From positions 1-64,000 of the forward strand of contig CAMCMT010000005.1 of NCBI GenBank assembly GCA_945875915.1: 64,000 nucleotides of DNA, given 5' to 3'. The notes below the pieces were generated by a model, which worked only from the letters and a program-made list of their open reading frames with translations, had not been told where the DNA came from and did not search any database. How positions within the stretch are numbered: position 1 is the first letter of the stretch; every line of letters begins with the position of its first letter. This document shows, in pieces, positions 18,589 to 26,757 of this stretch. This DNA is from Synechococcus sp. UW140. Lineage in GTDB: Bacteria > Cyanobacteriota > Cyanobacteriia > PCC-6307 > Cyanobiaceae. Position numbers and translations under genes: made by a program.

Positions 18589-19007
18589 TAGCCTGCGGCC
18601 GCGACCAGCCCCTGGGCCCGCAGGGCTATCAGGCTGAGCAGGCCCTGCTGGCCGACCAGCAGTTCGCGCAGCAAGCTGATCAGGCCCACCCAGATCACCG
18701 GGGTGACATCGACCCCCCCAATCGGCTGGATCAGGCGGCGGCTAACGGCCAGCAGCGGCTCGGTGGGGATCGCCACCAACCGCATCACCCCCTTGCCCAA
18801 ATCCACCTGGGGGTACCAGGTGAGCACGATGCGAAACAGAAACAGCAGGGTCCAGAGGGCAAGAGCCAGGCCCAGTACCCGGTTAAGACCGGGCAACAGG
18901 CTGGCGATGGCGACCCCCGCACCCCCCGGCAGAGGCAAGTCAGCCAGGGGCAGTTCAGCCAGGGGACCCAGCAAGGGGGCAAGCAATCGCACCGGGATCC
19001 CCGTCAC
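18588..19007 (-). CDS. YggT family membrane protein
   Basis: This 139-residue protein has the YggT domain: two hydrophobic helices separated by [11 protein letters not shown] and a [15 protein letters not shown] motif, then [19 protein letters not shown]. Family members sit in the cytoplasmic or thylakoid membrane. In cyanobacteria and plastids (Ycf19/CCB3-like) they are linked to thylakoid biogenesis, nucleoid distribution or cytochrome b6f maturation. The first about 30 residues are Leu/Pro-rich and may be poorly conserved; the start is GTG at 19007. It converges on accC. Confidence 0.88.
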   Translation of the reverse strand: MTGIPVRLLAPLLGPLAELPLADLPLPGGAGVAIASLLPGLNRVLGLALALWTLLFLFRIVLTWYPQVDLGKGVMRLVAIPTEPLLAVSRRLIQPIGGVDVTPVIWVGLISLLRELLVGQQGLLSLIALRAQGLVAAAG

Positions 19008-19084
19008 AAAGCTCTAAGCAGCAGGGCTTTGATCGTAGGGATTCGCCATCACTGCCTAGGATCCCAGCCGGATCCCCCGGTGCC

Positions 19085-19207
19085 ATGACCCCATCCCTTG
19101 CGAACTTCCTGAGCAGCCTCGCCTACGGAGCCGTGATCGTGGTTGTGCCGATCACGATCGCCCTGGTGCTGATCAGCCAGAACGACCGGCTCGACCGTCG
19201 CCTCTGA
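19085..19207 (+). CDS. psbX: Photosystem II protein PsbX
   Basis: This 40-residue protein begins [17 protein letters not shown] and has one membrane helix ([14 protein letters not shown]), ending in SQNDRLDRR. This matches PsbX, a single-helix photosystem II subunit next to cytochrome b559 that influences quinone exchange at the QB site. The whole 123-bp frame is intact, from ATG at 19085 to TGA at 19205. It lies on the plus strand just upstream of ycf66 and is divergent from yggT, so it has its own promoter region (19008-19084), with TAGGAT at 19058 a possible -10 element. Confidence 0.93.
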   Translation: MTPSLANFLSSLAYGAVIVVVPITIALVLISQNDRLDRRL

Positions 19208-19342
19208 TCGCCAGGCGGTGCTGACCACCGACTGCCCCTTGGCACCGTCCTAGACTGGTCGAAACTATTGTCCCTGGATCAAGGCCTTTGTGCTCTGATC
19301 TGGGGCCTTGTCATTCAGCGTTGCGACTGAGGGGTCGAAGCC

Positions 19343-20566
19343 GTGGTTAATGCCAGCCTCAATTGGGCCAGCATCGTCGGCATCGTGCTGGCGGTTGGGG
19401 GAGCTCTGCTCTATTTCATGAGGAGCTTCAAGCCCGCCCTGGCCCGGGACTACGACGTGTTTTTTGCGGCGGTGGGCCTGCTCTGCGGCGGGATCCTCTT
19501 TTTCCAAGGCTGGCGGCTCGATCCGATCCTGCAGTTCGGCCAGTTTCTGCTTGCTGGCACCACCGTTTTCTTTGCCTACGAAAGCGTGCGCCTGCGGGGG
19601 ATCACCACCGAGCAGGCCCGCCGCTCCTCCTTTATTGACGACGAAGACGGGGCTGCAGTCGGACCCCGCATCGGCGGCCGCGATGCCTGGGGCAACGACC
19701 TCGACCGCCTAGACGAACCGGAACCATTGCGGCGCCGGATTCGCTCCCGCCAAGGCATGGATGACCGCACCGATGAGGAGGACTTCTACCGGCCCCGCAC
19801 CACCCCAAGGACCGCCATTCCCGAACGGGCTATGTCCCGCAGTGGCCGCGGATCAGCTCCAGACGACTGGAACCCGGGCCCGTCGCCGGCCGGCCCCAGG
19901 GACCTGCCGGCCCGCACCAGTCGCTATGGCCCGGAAGGGGCTGAGGGCGATAGTTTTGGCAATGGCCCCGCTCCAAGGGCGGCCTATGGCAGCAGCGGCC
20001 CTGGCGCATCAGCTGACGCCACCCCTGGCTTCGGTGCCCGTCGCCGCGATAGGGACGAAGGCCGACGCGGCACCCGTCCCAGTGCCATCAGCAACGCCGA
20101 CGACATGCCCCGCTCGGGACGCCGGCCTGAGGGCAGCCCAAGCGGGGCCCCTGGCGGCGTTCCGTTTGGCAGCCGCGACGCAGGGCCCCAGGGATCGCCG
20201 ATTGGCGGCGCCAGCGCCTACGGCTTCCGCCCTGGAGCTGGCCCGGAGCCTGGCCTTGGCAACGGATCTGGCCCCCTAGGTGCCGCCCCCCGATCCAATC
20301 AGCCCCCCCTCGGTCGCAGTGGCCGTGATAGTCCCCGTGACAGTGGCAGCGGCAGTGGCCGTTCGTCCGGACCAGCGATGAGCGATGCCGAGTTCCGACC
20401 CCTACGCCAGGTCGAAGGCCCGGCAAGCCCTTCCACCGACGGCCCTGGCGCTCGCGGCGATAGCCGCCCGCTAGCCCCCAGTTTAGATTCCCCCCCTGGA
20501 CGCAGCGGCAACTCCGCGGCTTCAACCAGCCTCGGAAGGGATAACAGTTCCCGGTTTGACGACTGA
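19343..20566 (+). CDS. ycf66: Ycf66 family membrane protein with long disordered tail
   Basis: The first 95 residues match Ycf66: NASLNWASIVGIVLAVGGALLYF-type first helix, then a second helix (FFAAVGLLCGGILFF) and a third (QFGQFLLAGTTVFFAYESVRLRG). Ycf66 is a plastid and cyanobacterial membrane protein of unknown function. The remaining roughly 310 residues are low-complexity, rich in Gly, Arg, Ser, Pro and Asp, without predicted fold. This tail is much longer than the conserved core. The start is GTG at 19343. The next gene begins directly after its stop, so the lipoprotein genes downstream are co-transcribed. Confidence 0.9.
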   Translation: MVNASLNWASIVGIVLAVGGALLYFMRSFKPALARDYDVFFAAVGLLCGGILFFQGWRLDPILQFGQFLLAGTTVFFAYESVRLRGITTEQARRSSFIDDEDGAAVGPRIGGRDAWGNDLDRLDEPEPLRRRIRSRQGMDDRTDEEDFYRPRTTPRTAIPERAMSRSGRGSAPDDWNPGPSPAGPRDLPARTSRYGPEGAEGDSFGNGPAPRAAYGSSGPGASADATPGFGARRRDRDEGRRGTRPSAISNADDMPRSGRRPEGSPSGAPGGVPFGSRDAGPQGSPIGGASAYGFRPGAGPEPGLGNGSGPLGAAPRSNQPPLGRSGRDSPRDSGSGSGRSSGPAMSDAEFRPLRQVEGPASPSTDGPGARGDSRPLAPSLDSPPGRSGNSAASTSLGRDNSSRFDD

Positions 20567-21169
20567 GTGCCCACCGGAGCGAGCCGATTCCATGCGGGCA
20601 GCCTCTGGCTGGGCCCGTCGCCCCTGGGACCCTCGCTCCTAGGCCTGCTGCTCCTAATGCAGGCCTGCTCCCTGCCCTGGGGAATTCGGCGCCAACCCAG
20701 CCCTAGGGGTGTCCTTGGCCTGGGGGCTGAAAGCCGCCAAGTTCCCGCCCTCAGCGGTGATGGCCGCCTGCTAGCCAGCCTGGTGTTGCGCTCGGGCCGC
20801 AGCACGGTGCTGCTCCAGGACCGCCGCTCCGGCCAGACCATGCCCCTGCCCCTGTTGGGGGGCCAGCAACCGCACAATTCCCCCTCCCTGAGCTGGAATG
20901 GCCGTTATCTGGCCCTGCTGGTCTGGCGGGGCGGCAGGCGCCAAGTGGTGATCAATGACCGGGCCACCAACCGGCTCCTGCCCCTGCCCCTGCGGGGCGA
21001 CCGGGAAGCCCAGCGGCTCAGCCTCGCCCCCGATGGCCGCCATCTCGCCGTGGAGCTCGTTGAAGACGGCCAAAGCCGGGTGGAGGTCTTCAGCTTGGAG
21101 GAGTGGCTGGAACCCGATCCGATTCCAGGATCCCTCGGGCAGGCGCCTGCCTCGGGGTACCGTCCATGA
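20567..21169 (+). CDS. Putative lipoprotein with TolB-like beta-propeller repeats (first of tandem pair)
   Basis: This 200-residue protein has a signal sequence ending in the lipobox LLLMQAC, then repeats of the WD40-like PD40 type (LSGDGRLLASLVL, LSWNGRYLALLVW, LAPDGRHLAVELV). TolB-family propellers have six such blades, so this is a half-size version. It starts with GTG directly after the ycf66 stop, and its TGA overlaps the ATG of the next gene. The neighbouring protein has the same kind of repeats, so the two may form one propeller together. The lipoprotein nature is clear from the sequence; the function is unknown. Confidence 0.8.
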   Translation: MPTGASRFHAGSLWLGPSPLGPSLLGLLLLMQACSLPWGIRRQPSPRGVLGLGAESRQVPALSGDGRLLASLVLRSGRSTVLLQDRRSGQTMPLPLLGGQQPHNSPSLSWNGRYLALLVWRGGRRQVVINDRATNRLLPLPLRGDREAQRLSLAPDGRHLAVELVEDGQSRVEVFSLEEWLEPDPIPGSLGQAPASGYRP

Positions 21170-21678
21170 GCCCATCTGGCCAACGGAGCAAGGGGGTGTC
21201 CGCCGCAGCGCCCGGGATTGCGCTGGCCCTGGGCCTGTTGCTGGGGGGCTGCCTGGACAACAGCGCCCGCCCCCTGATGGGCCTGAACCAGCAATTGGCC
21301 CATACCGCCGTGAACCGGGACCCAGCCCTGGGCAGTGACTGGCTGGCGGTGATCGGGGGTCGGGAGGGCCGCGAGCAAGTACGGCTTGTGCGCCTGAGCC
21401 AGGGGGCGCCGGTACCCCTCCCGGGGCTAAACCGGCCCGATGCCCGGCCCGTGAGCGTGGCCGTGGACCAATGGGGCGAACGGGTGGCCCTGATTCGGGA
21501 ACTGGAGGGCCGCCGCGAGCTGGTGCTCTACCGCCGCTCCCTACAAAGCCTGCAACTGATCCCCATCGAACCGGCGGGGGTGCCCCATCGCCTGGCCTTG
21601 AGTGCCGATGGACGGGTCTTGGCTGTGGAGGTGGGCCGGGGCGGCCTTAGCAAGGTGGACTTGCTCGAGTTGCCCTGA
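21166..21678 (+). CDS. Putative lipoprotein with TolB-like beta-propeller repeats (second of tandem pair)
   Basis: This 170-residue protein has a lipobox LLLGGC after a short signal sequence and three to four PD40-like repeats. The last one (RLALSADGRVLAVEV) matches the last repeat of the upstream protein (RLSLAPDGRHLAVEL), so the pair arose by duplication. The ATG at 21166 overlaps the preceding stop as ATGA, giving tight translational coupling. No enzyme motif is visible. A role in the periplasm or outer membrane together with its neighbour is an inference. Confidence 0.8.
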   Translation: MSPSGQRSKGVSAAAPGIALALGLLLGGCLDNSARPLMGLNQQLAHTAVNRDPALGSDWLAVIGGREGREQVRLVRLSQGAPVPLPGLNRPDARPVSVAVDQWGERVALIRELEGRRELVLYRRSLQSLQLIPIEPAGVPHRLALSADGRVLAVEVGRGGLSKVDLLELP

Positions 21679-21726
21679 GCGGTGCCGACCCAGGCAAGCC
21701 GGCCAGCGCCCTGACAATCCGTGAGC

Positions 21727-21987
21727 TCAGGGCACCAGCCCTGCCCAATGCAGGAACGTCTCGCCGCTGAGGGTCTCAATGGCCAGGATGGCCGTGAAAC
21801 CAACCATGGCAAAGCGACCATTGATGCGCTCGGCGTAGCCACTCCAGCCGAAGCTGGGCACATCGAGGGTGGTGGCGCTGGTGGCAGGCGGTTCGGGCTT
21901 AGCCGGGGTTGGCTTAGCTCCATCTACTTGGGAGCTCTCTGCCTGGGGCACTTCAGGATGAATGGCATCAGGATTGGGGCTGGCCAT
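21727..21987 (-). CDS. High-light-inducible (Hlip) chlorophyll-binding protein
   Basis: This 86-residue protein has a Pro/Ala-rich N-terminus and a single membrane helix with the Lhc-type motif ERINGRFAMVGFTAILAIE, whose Glu, Asn and Arg side chains bind chlorophyll and hold helix pairs together. Hlips dimerise in the thylakoid membrane, quench excess energy through carotenoids and protect chlorophyll during photosystem assembly. The gene lies 5 bp after the ABC exporter on the same strand, so the two are probably one transcript. Cyanobacteria have several hli genes, so I do not give a number. Confidence 0.93.
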   Translation of the reverse strand: MASPNPDAIHPEVPQAESSQVDGAKPTPAKPEPPATSATTLDVPSFGWSGYAERINGRFAMVGFTAILAIETLSGETFLHWAGLVP

Positions 21988-21992
21988 AGCTC

Positions 21993-24011
21993 TTAAGCTC
22001 CGGTGTTGAAGTCATAGCTGGCGACCGGAATCAACGTCCAGCCTCCCAGGCCATCGAGGGCCAGCACGGTGTCGTGGAAGTCGCGCAGGGTGGGGCGGTG
22101 GCCAACGCTGACGAAGGCCATCTCCCGCTGGGTCAACAAGTTGTAGAGATGTTTTTCGGTGATCACATCGAGGGCACTGGTGGCCTCATCGAGCACCACA
22201 AATCTTGGCGAATTCAGTAGCAGGCGGGCAAAGGCAAGTCGTTGCTGTTCACCCAGGGAAAGGAGCCGGGGCCAATCCTGCTTGATGTCGAGGTCGGGAT
22301 AGCGGTGTACCAACTCGGGCAGGCGCACCTCCTCGAGCACATGGCGCAGCTGGTCATCACTGAAGCGTTCGGTGCTCTGGGGGTAACAAAGCTGCTCCCG
22401 CAGGCTGCCCAAAAGCATGTAGGGCTTCTGAGGAATGAACATCAGCTCACCCACGGGGGGCCGGTGCACGCGGCCGGCACCAGCGGGCCAGAGGCCACTG
22501 ACCAGGCGCAGAAAGGAGGTCTTGCCACAGCCGGAGGGGCCCACCACCAGCAGGCGCTGGCTGGGGGCCACCTCCAAGCTGAGGTCATGGATCAGCCGGC
22601 GGCTGCTGCGCGGCGGAATCAGATCTACGTGGCTGACCAGGATCGAATCGGGTGATTCATCCCCCAAGGCCGATTCCTCGCCCAAGGGAGGCTGGCCCTG
22701 CTGAGCGATCGACTGGGCCAGGATCTCGCCGCTGATCGCCTCGACCTTGCCCTGGAAGCCCTCCAAACGGCTAATCGAAGCGGAGAAGGCCGCCAAGCGA
22801 TCAATATTATTAACGATATAACTTACGGAGAACAGGACCTGGGAGAAGGCAATGCTGGCCTGGCCAAACACACCAAAATCAATTTCCTTAGCAAAGTAAA
22901 TCGGCGCAATTACCAGCCAGGGCAGGAAGCGGGAGAAATAATCGTAGGAGCGCTGGATGACTTGAATCAAGGCCTCCCACACAATCAACTTATTACAGTT
23001 CTGAATGACACCGCTTAGCCGCCTGGTGCCTTCTTTCTGCTCCTGTTGCTCGCCACGATAGAAAGCGATTGACTCGGCATTGTCTCGAATGTGCACCAGG
23101 CCGTAGCGAAAATCAGCCTCAAGTTTCAGCTGCTGGTAATTGAGGTTCACCAACTTTCGGCTGGCAAAAATGATCAGACTAGTACCCCCAACCGAGTAGG
23201 CCAAAAGCCAGAGCGCCAGGGTGCCATTGATACTCCAAAGCACAATAATGAAGCTAAAAAAGGTAAGCAATGCCGAAATTATTTCAACAGTAATACTTAG
23301 GCTGGTGGTCGTGAAGCTTGCCGCATCTTGGGAAATTCGCTGGTCGGGATTATCGATTTCCTCAACGCTTTCATCATTGGGATTGAGAACATAATAGGCG
23401 CGATTCGTCATGTATCGACCCAACATTCTTTCGCTCAACCATTCGCGCCACATCAAGCCAAGCTTGGGGATCAGGTAACTCTGCAGGGCCCGAATTGGCA
23501 AGGCCAGAACCAGGCAAAAGGCGTAGACCGCCACGATCTTCCAGAAGTCTTCGGCCTTATAGCCGACCAAGGCATTCTCGATGTTGCGGTAGACAAAACT
23601 GATGCCCACATTGATGCCGTTGATCACCAGGATCAGCAGGGTGATCACCCCCAGAAGCAGCCAGGGCAACCAGCGCCCCTGGCGCAACTTGGCGCGCAAG
23701 GCCCAGAAACAGGCCAGGCCGGCGCCAAACAGCACCATCACCACCTTGCCCCCGGGCCCCGCCCAGATCGACGCCACCTGTTCGGCCACCCCTGGCACGA
23801 AACGATGCTGCAACTCGGGGATCCAGGCGCTGCTGGCTGCGATTACAGCCGTCAGCAGCAGCAGGGTGAAGCCCACCACCACGGCAATTAGAGCCACCAC
23901 CAGCACCAGGAACTGGCCGGAGCTGGCGCCGTTATCCAACGGCAGGAAGTAGGGCTGGGCCAGGCGCTGCAGCTTGCCGAGCTGGCTGCGGAGGGCCTTC
24001 AAGGGACTCAT
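21993..24011 (-). CDS. ABC transporter half-molecule of SbmA/BacA - ABCD type
   Basis: This protein of about 672 residues fuses a membrane domain of the ABC_membrane_2 family (the SbmA/BacA and peroxisomal ABCD class) with an ATPase. The N-terminal 370 residues have about six hydrophobic helices and the typical LMWREWLSERMLGRYM and NPDQRISQDAASF segments. The ATPase has Walker A GPSGCGKTSFLR, signature LSLGEQQRLAFARLLL and Walker B FVVLDEATSALD. Relatives move very-long-chain acyl-CoA, peptides or vitamin B12. Its 5-bp spacing to a Hlip gene suggests a pigment- or lipid-related cargo, which is inference. The ATG at 24011 is preferred to an upstream TTG at 24023. Base composition of the membrane part is lower in GC than its neighbours. 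Confidence 0.9.
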   Translation of the reverse strand: MSPLKALRSQLGKLQRLAQPYFLPLDNGASSGQFLVLVVALIAVVVGFTLLLLTAVIAASSAWIPELQHRFVPGVAEQVASIWAGPGGKVVMVLFGAGLACFWALRAKLRQGRWLPWLLLGVITLLILVINGINVGISFVYRNIENALVGYKAEDFWKIVAVYAFCLVLALPIRALQSYLIPKLGLMWREWLSERMLGRYMTNRAYYVLNPNDESVEEIDNPDQRISQDAASFTTTSLSITVEIISALLTFFSFIIVLWSINGTLALWLLAYSVGGTSLIIFASRKLVNLNYQQLKLEADFRYGLVHIRDNAESIAFYRGEQQEQKEGTRRLSGVIQNCNKLIVWEALIQVIQRSYDYFSRFLPWLVIAPIYFAKEIDFGVFGQASIAFSQVLFSVSYIVNNIDRLAAFSASISRLEGFQGKVEAISGEILAQSIAQQGQPPLGEESALGDESPDSILVSHVDLIPPRSSRRLIHDLSLEVAPSQRLLVVGPSGCGKTSFLRLVSGLWPAGAGRVHRPPVGELMFIPQKPYMLLGSLREQLCYPQSTERFSDDQLRHVLEEVRLPELVHRYPDLDIKQDWPRLLSLGEQQRLAFARLLLNSPRFVVLDEATSALDVITEKHLYNLLTQREMAFVSVGHRPTLRDFHDTVLALDGLGGWTLIPVASYDFNTGA

Positions 24012-24078
24012 GATGACGCTCAAGTCGGTCTATTCTGGCCGCTGAAGCGCCCGCAGCGCAGGCTGGCCCAGGGATTGC

Positions 24079-24426
24079 TCACCCCGGCGGCCATTGCAGG
24101 GGCCGGCCACCGATGACATGCAAATGCAGATGGAAGACCGTCTGGCCCGCATCGGCGCCGCTATTGATCACCGTGCGCCAGGCCGTGAGCCCCTCCTGGC
24201 GGGCCACCTGGGCGGCCACCAGCAACAGGTGGCCGAGTAGGGGACCATCGGCGGCGCTGGCGTCGGCCAGGTTCACCAGGGGCTGGCGCGGAATCACCAA
24301 AAGGTGCACCGGCGCCTGGGGCTGGACATCACGGAAGGCGATGCAGAGGGCATCGCTGTGGACCTGGTCCGAGGGGATCTCGCCCCGCAGGATGCGGCCA
24401 AAAATCGTGTCGGCGGACTGGTCCAT
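24079..24426 (-). CDS. HIT family nucleotide-binding hydrolase
   Basis: This protein of 115 residues has the histidine triad HLHLHVIGGR near the C-terminus and the typical start DTIFGRILRGEIPSDQVHSD, with HLLVIPRQPLVNL in the middle. HINT-type HIT proteins hydrolyse nucleoside phosphoramidates such as AMP-lysine. The ATG at 24426 fits the family N-terminus; the frame extends further upstream without conservation. It precedes the ABC exporter on the same strand with a 67-bp gap. Confidence 0.94.
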   Translation of the reverse strand: MDQSADTIFGRILRGEIPSDQVHSDALCIAFRDVQPQAPVHLLVIPRQPLVNLADASAADGPLLGHLLLVAAQVARQEGLTAWRTVINSGADAGQTVFHLHLHVIGGRPLQWPPG

Positions 24427-24522
24427 GGCGGCGGGGAAGCAATTGGCGAGAGCGGGTCGTCCTTCAGGTAAGCAGGCCCGGAACAGCGGTGGCACTGGTC
24501 AGTGAAACCCTGCCCTGGCTTG

Positions 24523-26121
24523 ATGTTGGCACGTTGCAGCGGTGCGGCCCTGGTGGGTCTCGATGCGGTGGAAGTGGCCGTGGAGGTGGATATCACCCCG
24601 GGATTGCCGGGCGTGCTGATGGTGGGCCTGGCGGATGCGGCGGTGCAGGAATCGCGGGAGCGAGTGCGCTCGGCGCTGCGCAACAGCGGCCTGCGCATGC
24701 CCCTCACCCGGGTGGTGGTGAACCTGGCGCCGGCGGATGTCCGCAAGGAGGGTCCGGCCTTTGATCTGCCGATCGCCCTGGCCCTGCTGCTGGCCAGTGG
24801 CCAGCTCGATCCCAGCCGGCTGGCGGGCGTATGGGCGGCGGGCGAGCTGGGCCTTGACGGCCGGCTGCGGCCCGTGCGCGGTGCCCTCGCCATCGCCCTG
24901 GCTGCCCAGCAGGCGGGGGCCCGGGCCCTGGTCGTGCCCCAAGCCAACGGAGCCGAGGCCGCCTTGGTGGAGAGGCTGACCGTCTGGCCGGCAGCCAGCC
25001 TCAGCCAGGTGCTGGAGCTCCTGGCTGATCCGGCCCGGGCCAGCCTGCCTTGCCCTGCAGCCCCCGCGCCACCCGCCCAGGACCTGGACCTCGCCGATGT
25101 GCGGGGCCAGCCCCATGGCCGCCGCGCCCTGGAGATCGCCGCAGCTGGAGGCCACCACCTGCTGCTGGTGGGCCCCCCGGGCAGCGGCAAGACGATGCTG
25201 GCCAGGCGCCTGAGCGGCCTGCTGCCGCCCCTGCAACGGCAGGAGGCCCTAGAACTGGGCCAGCTCTATTCGGTGGCCGGCCTGCTCGGCAGCCAGGGAC
25301 AGCTCCCCAGGCAGCGGCCCTTCCGGGCACCCCACCACGGCTGCTCCGGCCCGGCCCTGATCGGCGGCGGCCCGATCCCGCGGCCGGGCGAACTGGCCCT
25401 GGCCCACCACGGCGTGCTGTTCCTCGATGAACTGGCCGAATTTCGCCGCGATGTGCTCAACCAGCTGCGCCAGCCCCTCGAAGAGGGGGAGGTGTGGATC
25501 AGCCGCACCCGGGCGCGGCTGCGTTTTCCCTGCGCCGTCACCCTGGTGGCCGCCACCAACCCCTGCCCCTGCGGCTGGTACGGCGACCCGGAGCGGGCCT
25601 GCGTCTGCGGCGAGGCCCAGCGCCAGCGCTACTGGGGCAAGCTCAGCGGCCCCCTGCTCGATCGTCTCGACCTGCAGGTGATCCTGCGCCGGCCCGACGT
25701 CGAGGAGCTCGGTCCCGATCGCCAAACCGGCAGCCTGCCCCGATCGCCAGGATCTGGGGAATCCTCCAGATCCTCAGGATCGTCTGGCGCAACTGGATCA
25801 ACGGCCCAGGTGGCCGAAAGGGTCTGCCAGGCCCGCCAGCGCATGGCCGAACGAAACCCCCGCGGCTGCGCCAACAGCCGCCTCAGTTCCAGGGACCTGG
25901 CGGAGTGCGGCCACTTCGAAGCCGAAGCCCTGCAGCTCTGGCGCTCTGCCCTACAGCACCGGGCCCTGAGTGCCCGGGCCGGCGAACGGGTGCTGCGCAT
26001 CGCCCGCACGATTGCCGACCTAGCCGGGGACAGCAAAGTGGACAGCCAAGCCATCGCCGAGGCCCTCACCTACCGCAGTTTTGATCGCGACCACCAAGCC
26101 TCCCCCAAGGGGGCCCCTTAG
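24523..26121 (+). CDS. comM: YifB/ComM family Mg-chelatase-like AAA+ ATPase
   Basis: ComM is an AAA+ helicase that promotes branch migration during natural transformation. The N-terminus MLARCSGAALVGLDAVEVAVEVDI and DAAVQESRERVRSALRNSGL match the family. The ATPase has GPPGSGKTMLARR and FLDELAEF, and a four-cysteine motif (NPCPCGWYGDPERACVCGE). The GLLDRLDL-like arginine region and the C-terminal helical domain follow. The ATG at 24523 is preferred to GTG at 24502 because the conserved N-terminus starts there. A short low-complexity Ser/Gly stretch (about residues 405-425) interrupts the C-terminal domain. It is divergent from the HIT gene. Confidence 0.93.
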   Translation: MLARCSGAALVGLDAVEVAVEVDITPGLPGVLMVGLADAAVQESRERVRSALRNSGLRMPLTRVVVNLAPADVRKEGPAFDLPIALALLLASGQLDPSRLAGVWAAGELGLDGRLRPVRGALAIALAAQQAGARALVVPQANGAEAALVERLTVWPAASLSQVLELLADPARASLPCPAAPAPPAQDLDLADVRGQPHGRRALEIAAAGGHHLLLVGPPGSGKTMLARRLSGLLPPLQRQEALELGQLYSVAGLLGSQGQLPRQRPFRAPHHGCSGPALIGGGPIPRPGELALAHHGVLFLDELAEFRRDVLNQLRQPLEEGEVWISRTRARLRFPCAVTLVAATNPCPCGWYGDPERACVCGEAQRQRYWGKLSGPLLDRLDLQVILRRPDVEELGPDRQTGSLPRSPGSGESSRSSGSSGATGSTAQVAERVCQARQRMAERNPRGCANSRLSSRDLAECGHFEAEALQLWRSALQHRALSARAGERVLRIARTIADLAGDSKVDSQAIAEALTYRSFDRDHQASPKGAP

Positions 26122-26130
26122 CGGCAGCCC

Positions 26131-26277
26131 CTATCGGCCACGGCGTGACCTCTCCCCCCTGTAGGGCTGGACGCCAATCGGCGGCGGTAGGTGCTGCTGC
26201 TCTTCCCTGGGATTACCGAAGGCATGGGCCAGGGAGCTACCAAACCAAAGCCCAAACTGGGCCAACAGGCGAATCAT
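26131..26277 (-). CDS. Small protein (48 aa) with PPP-GVQPY tail
   Basis: A short frame from ATG at 26277 encodes an N-terminal amphipathic/hydrophobic segment (RLLAQFGLWFGSSLAHAF) followed by GNPREEQQHLPPPIGVQPYRG and a basic end. A GGGGAG sequence 9-14 bases before the ATG would serve as ribosome-binding site. The frame continues upstream to 26358 but that part looks non-coding. The sequence has the look of a small conserved cyanobacterial protein, but I cannot confirm the family. It faces comM tail to tail across 9 bp. Confidence 0.55.
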   Translation of the reverse strand: MIRLLAQFGLWFGSSLAHAFGNPREEQQHLPPPIGVQPYRGERSRRGR

Positions 26278-26487
26278 CGATCCAGCTCCCCAAAGAACTA
26301 GCCCCATTCTTGAAAGACCTGGACGCCTTGCCAACAGGTAAAAGCACGGATCCAACAAAAAACCGGTAGACCCTTCAATGAGCGACCGGATTCATTGACA
26401 ACCCTGACTAGGCCAGGGAAAACAGGCGTCATCAATAGCAAAAGCATCCCCTGCCCCGCCAGTCGGAGGAGGGCTGGGTGTCCGCTA

Positions 26488-26658
26488 TCAGCGGCGGCGG
26501 CGGCGCTGTTGGGCCTTGCGCTTGTACTTCTCAACGGGCGTTTCGTGGTGACGTAGGCGCTTGAGGTCAGCGAAAATGCCTGCCTTAGAGACCTGGCGCT
26601 TGAAACGGCGCAGGGCCGATTCGATGCCTTCGTTTTCGCCGACGGTGACCTGGGTCAT
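26488..26658 (-). CDS. rpsU: 30S ribosomal protein S21
   Basis: This 56-residue protein begins [20 protein letters not shown], then [20 protein letters not shown] and a basic arginine-rich end. This matches S21, the small, late-assembling 30S protein that helps initiation and pairing of mRNA with the anti-Shine-Dalgarno region. The frame is intact from ATG at 26658 to TGA at 26490-26488. It is monocistronic, with its promoter in the 99 bp to the end of the DUF3747 gene upstream. Confidence 0.96.
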   Translation of the reverse strand: MTQVTVGENEGIESALRRFKRQVSKAGIFADLKRLRHHETPVEKYKRKAQQRRRRR

Positions 26659-26757
26659 GAAGCGCTTTGGTGCTGATCAGTGAATTGATGGTAGCAAGTG
26701 CCCCTGCCGGTTTCCGTTGGCCAACCGGACCCAAAGCAAGCCTCCCCTAGCGCTGGC

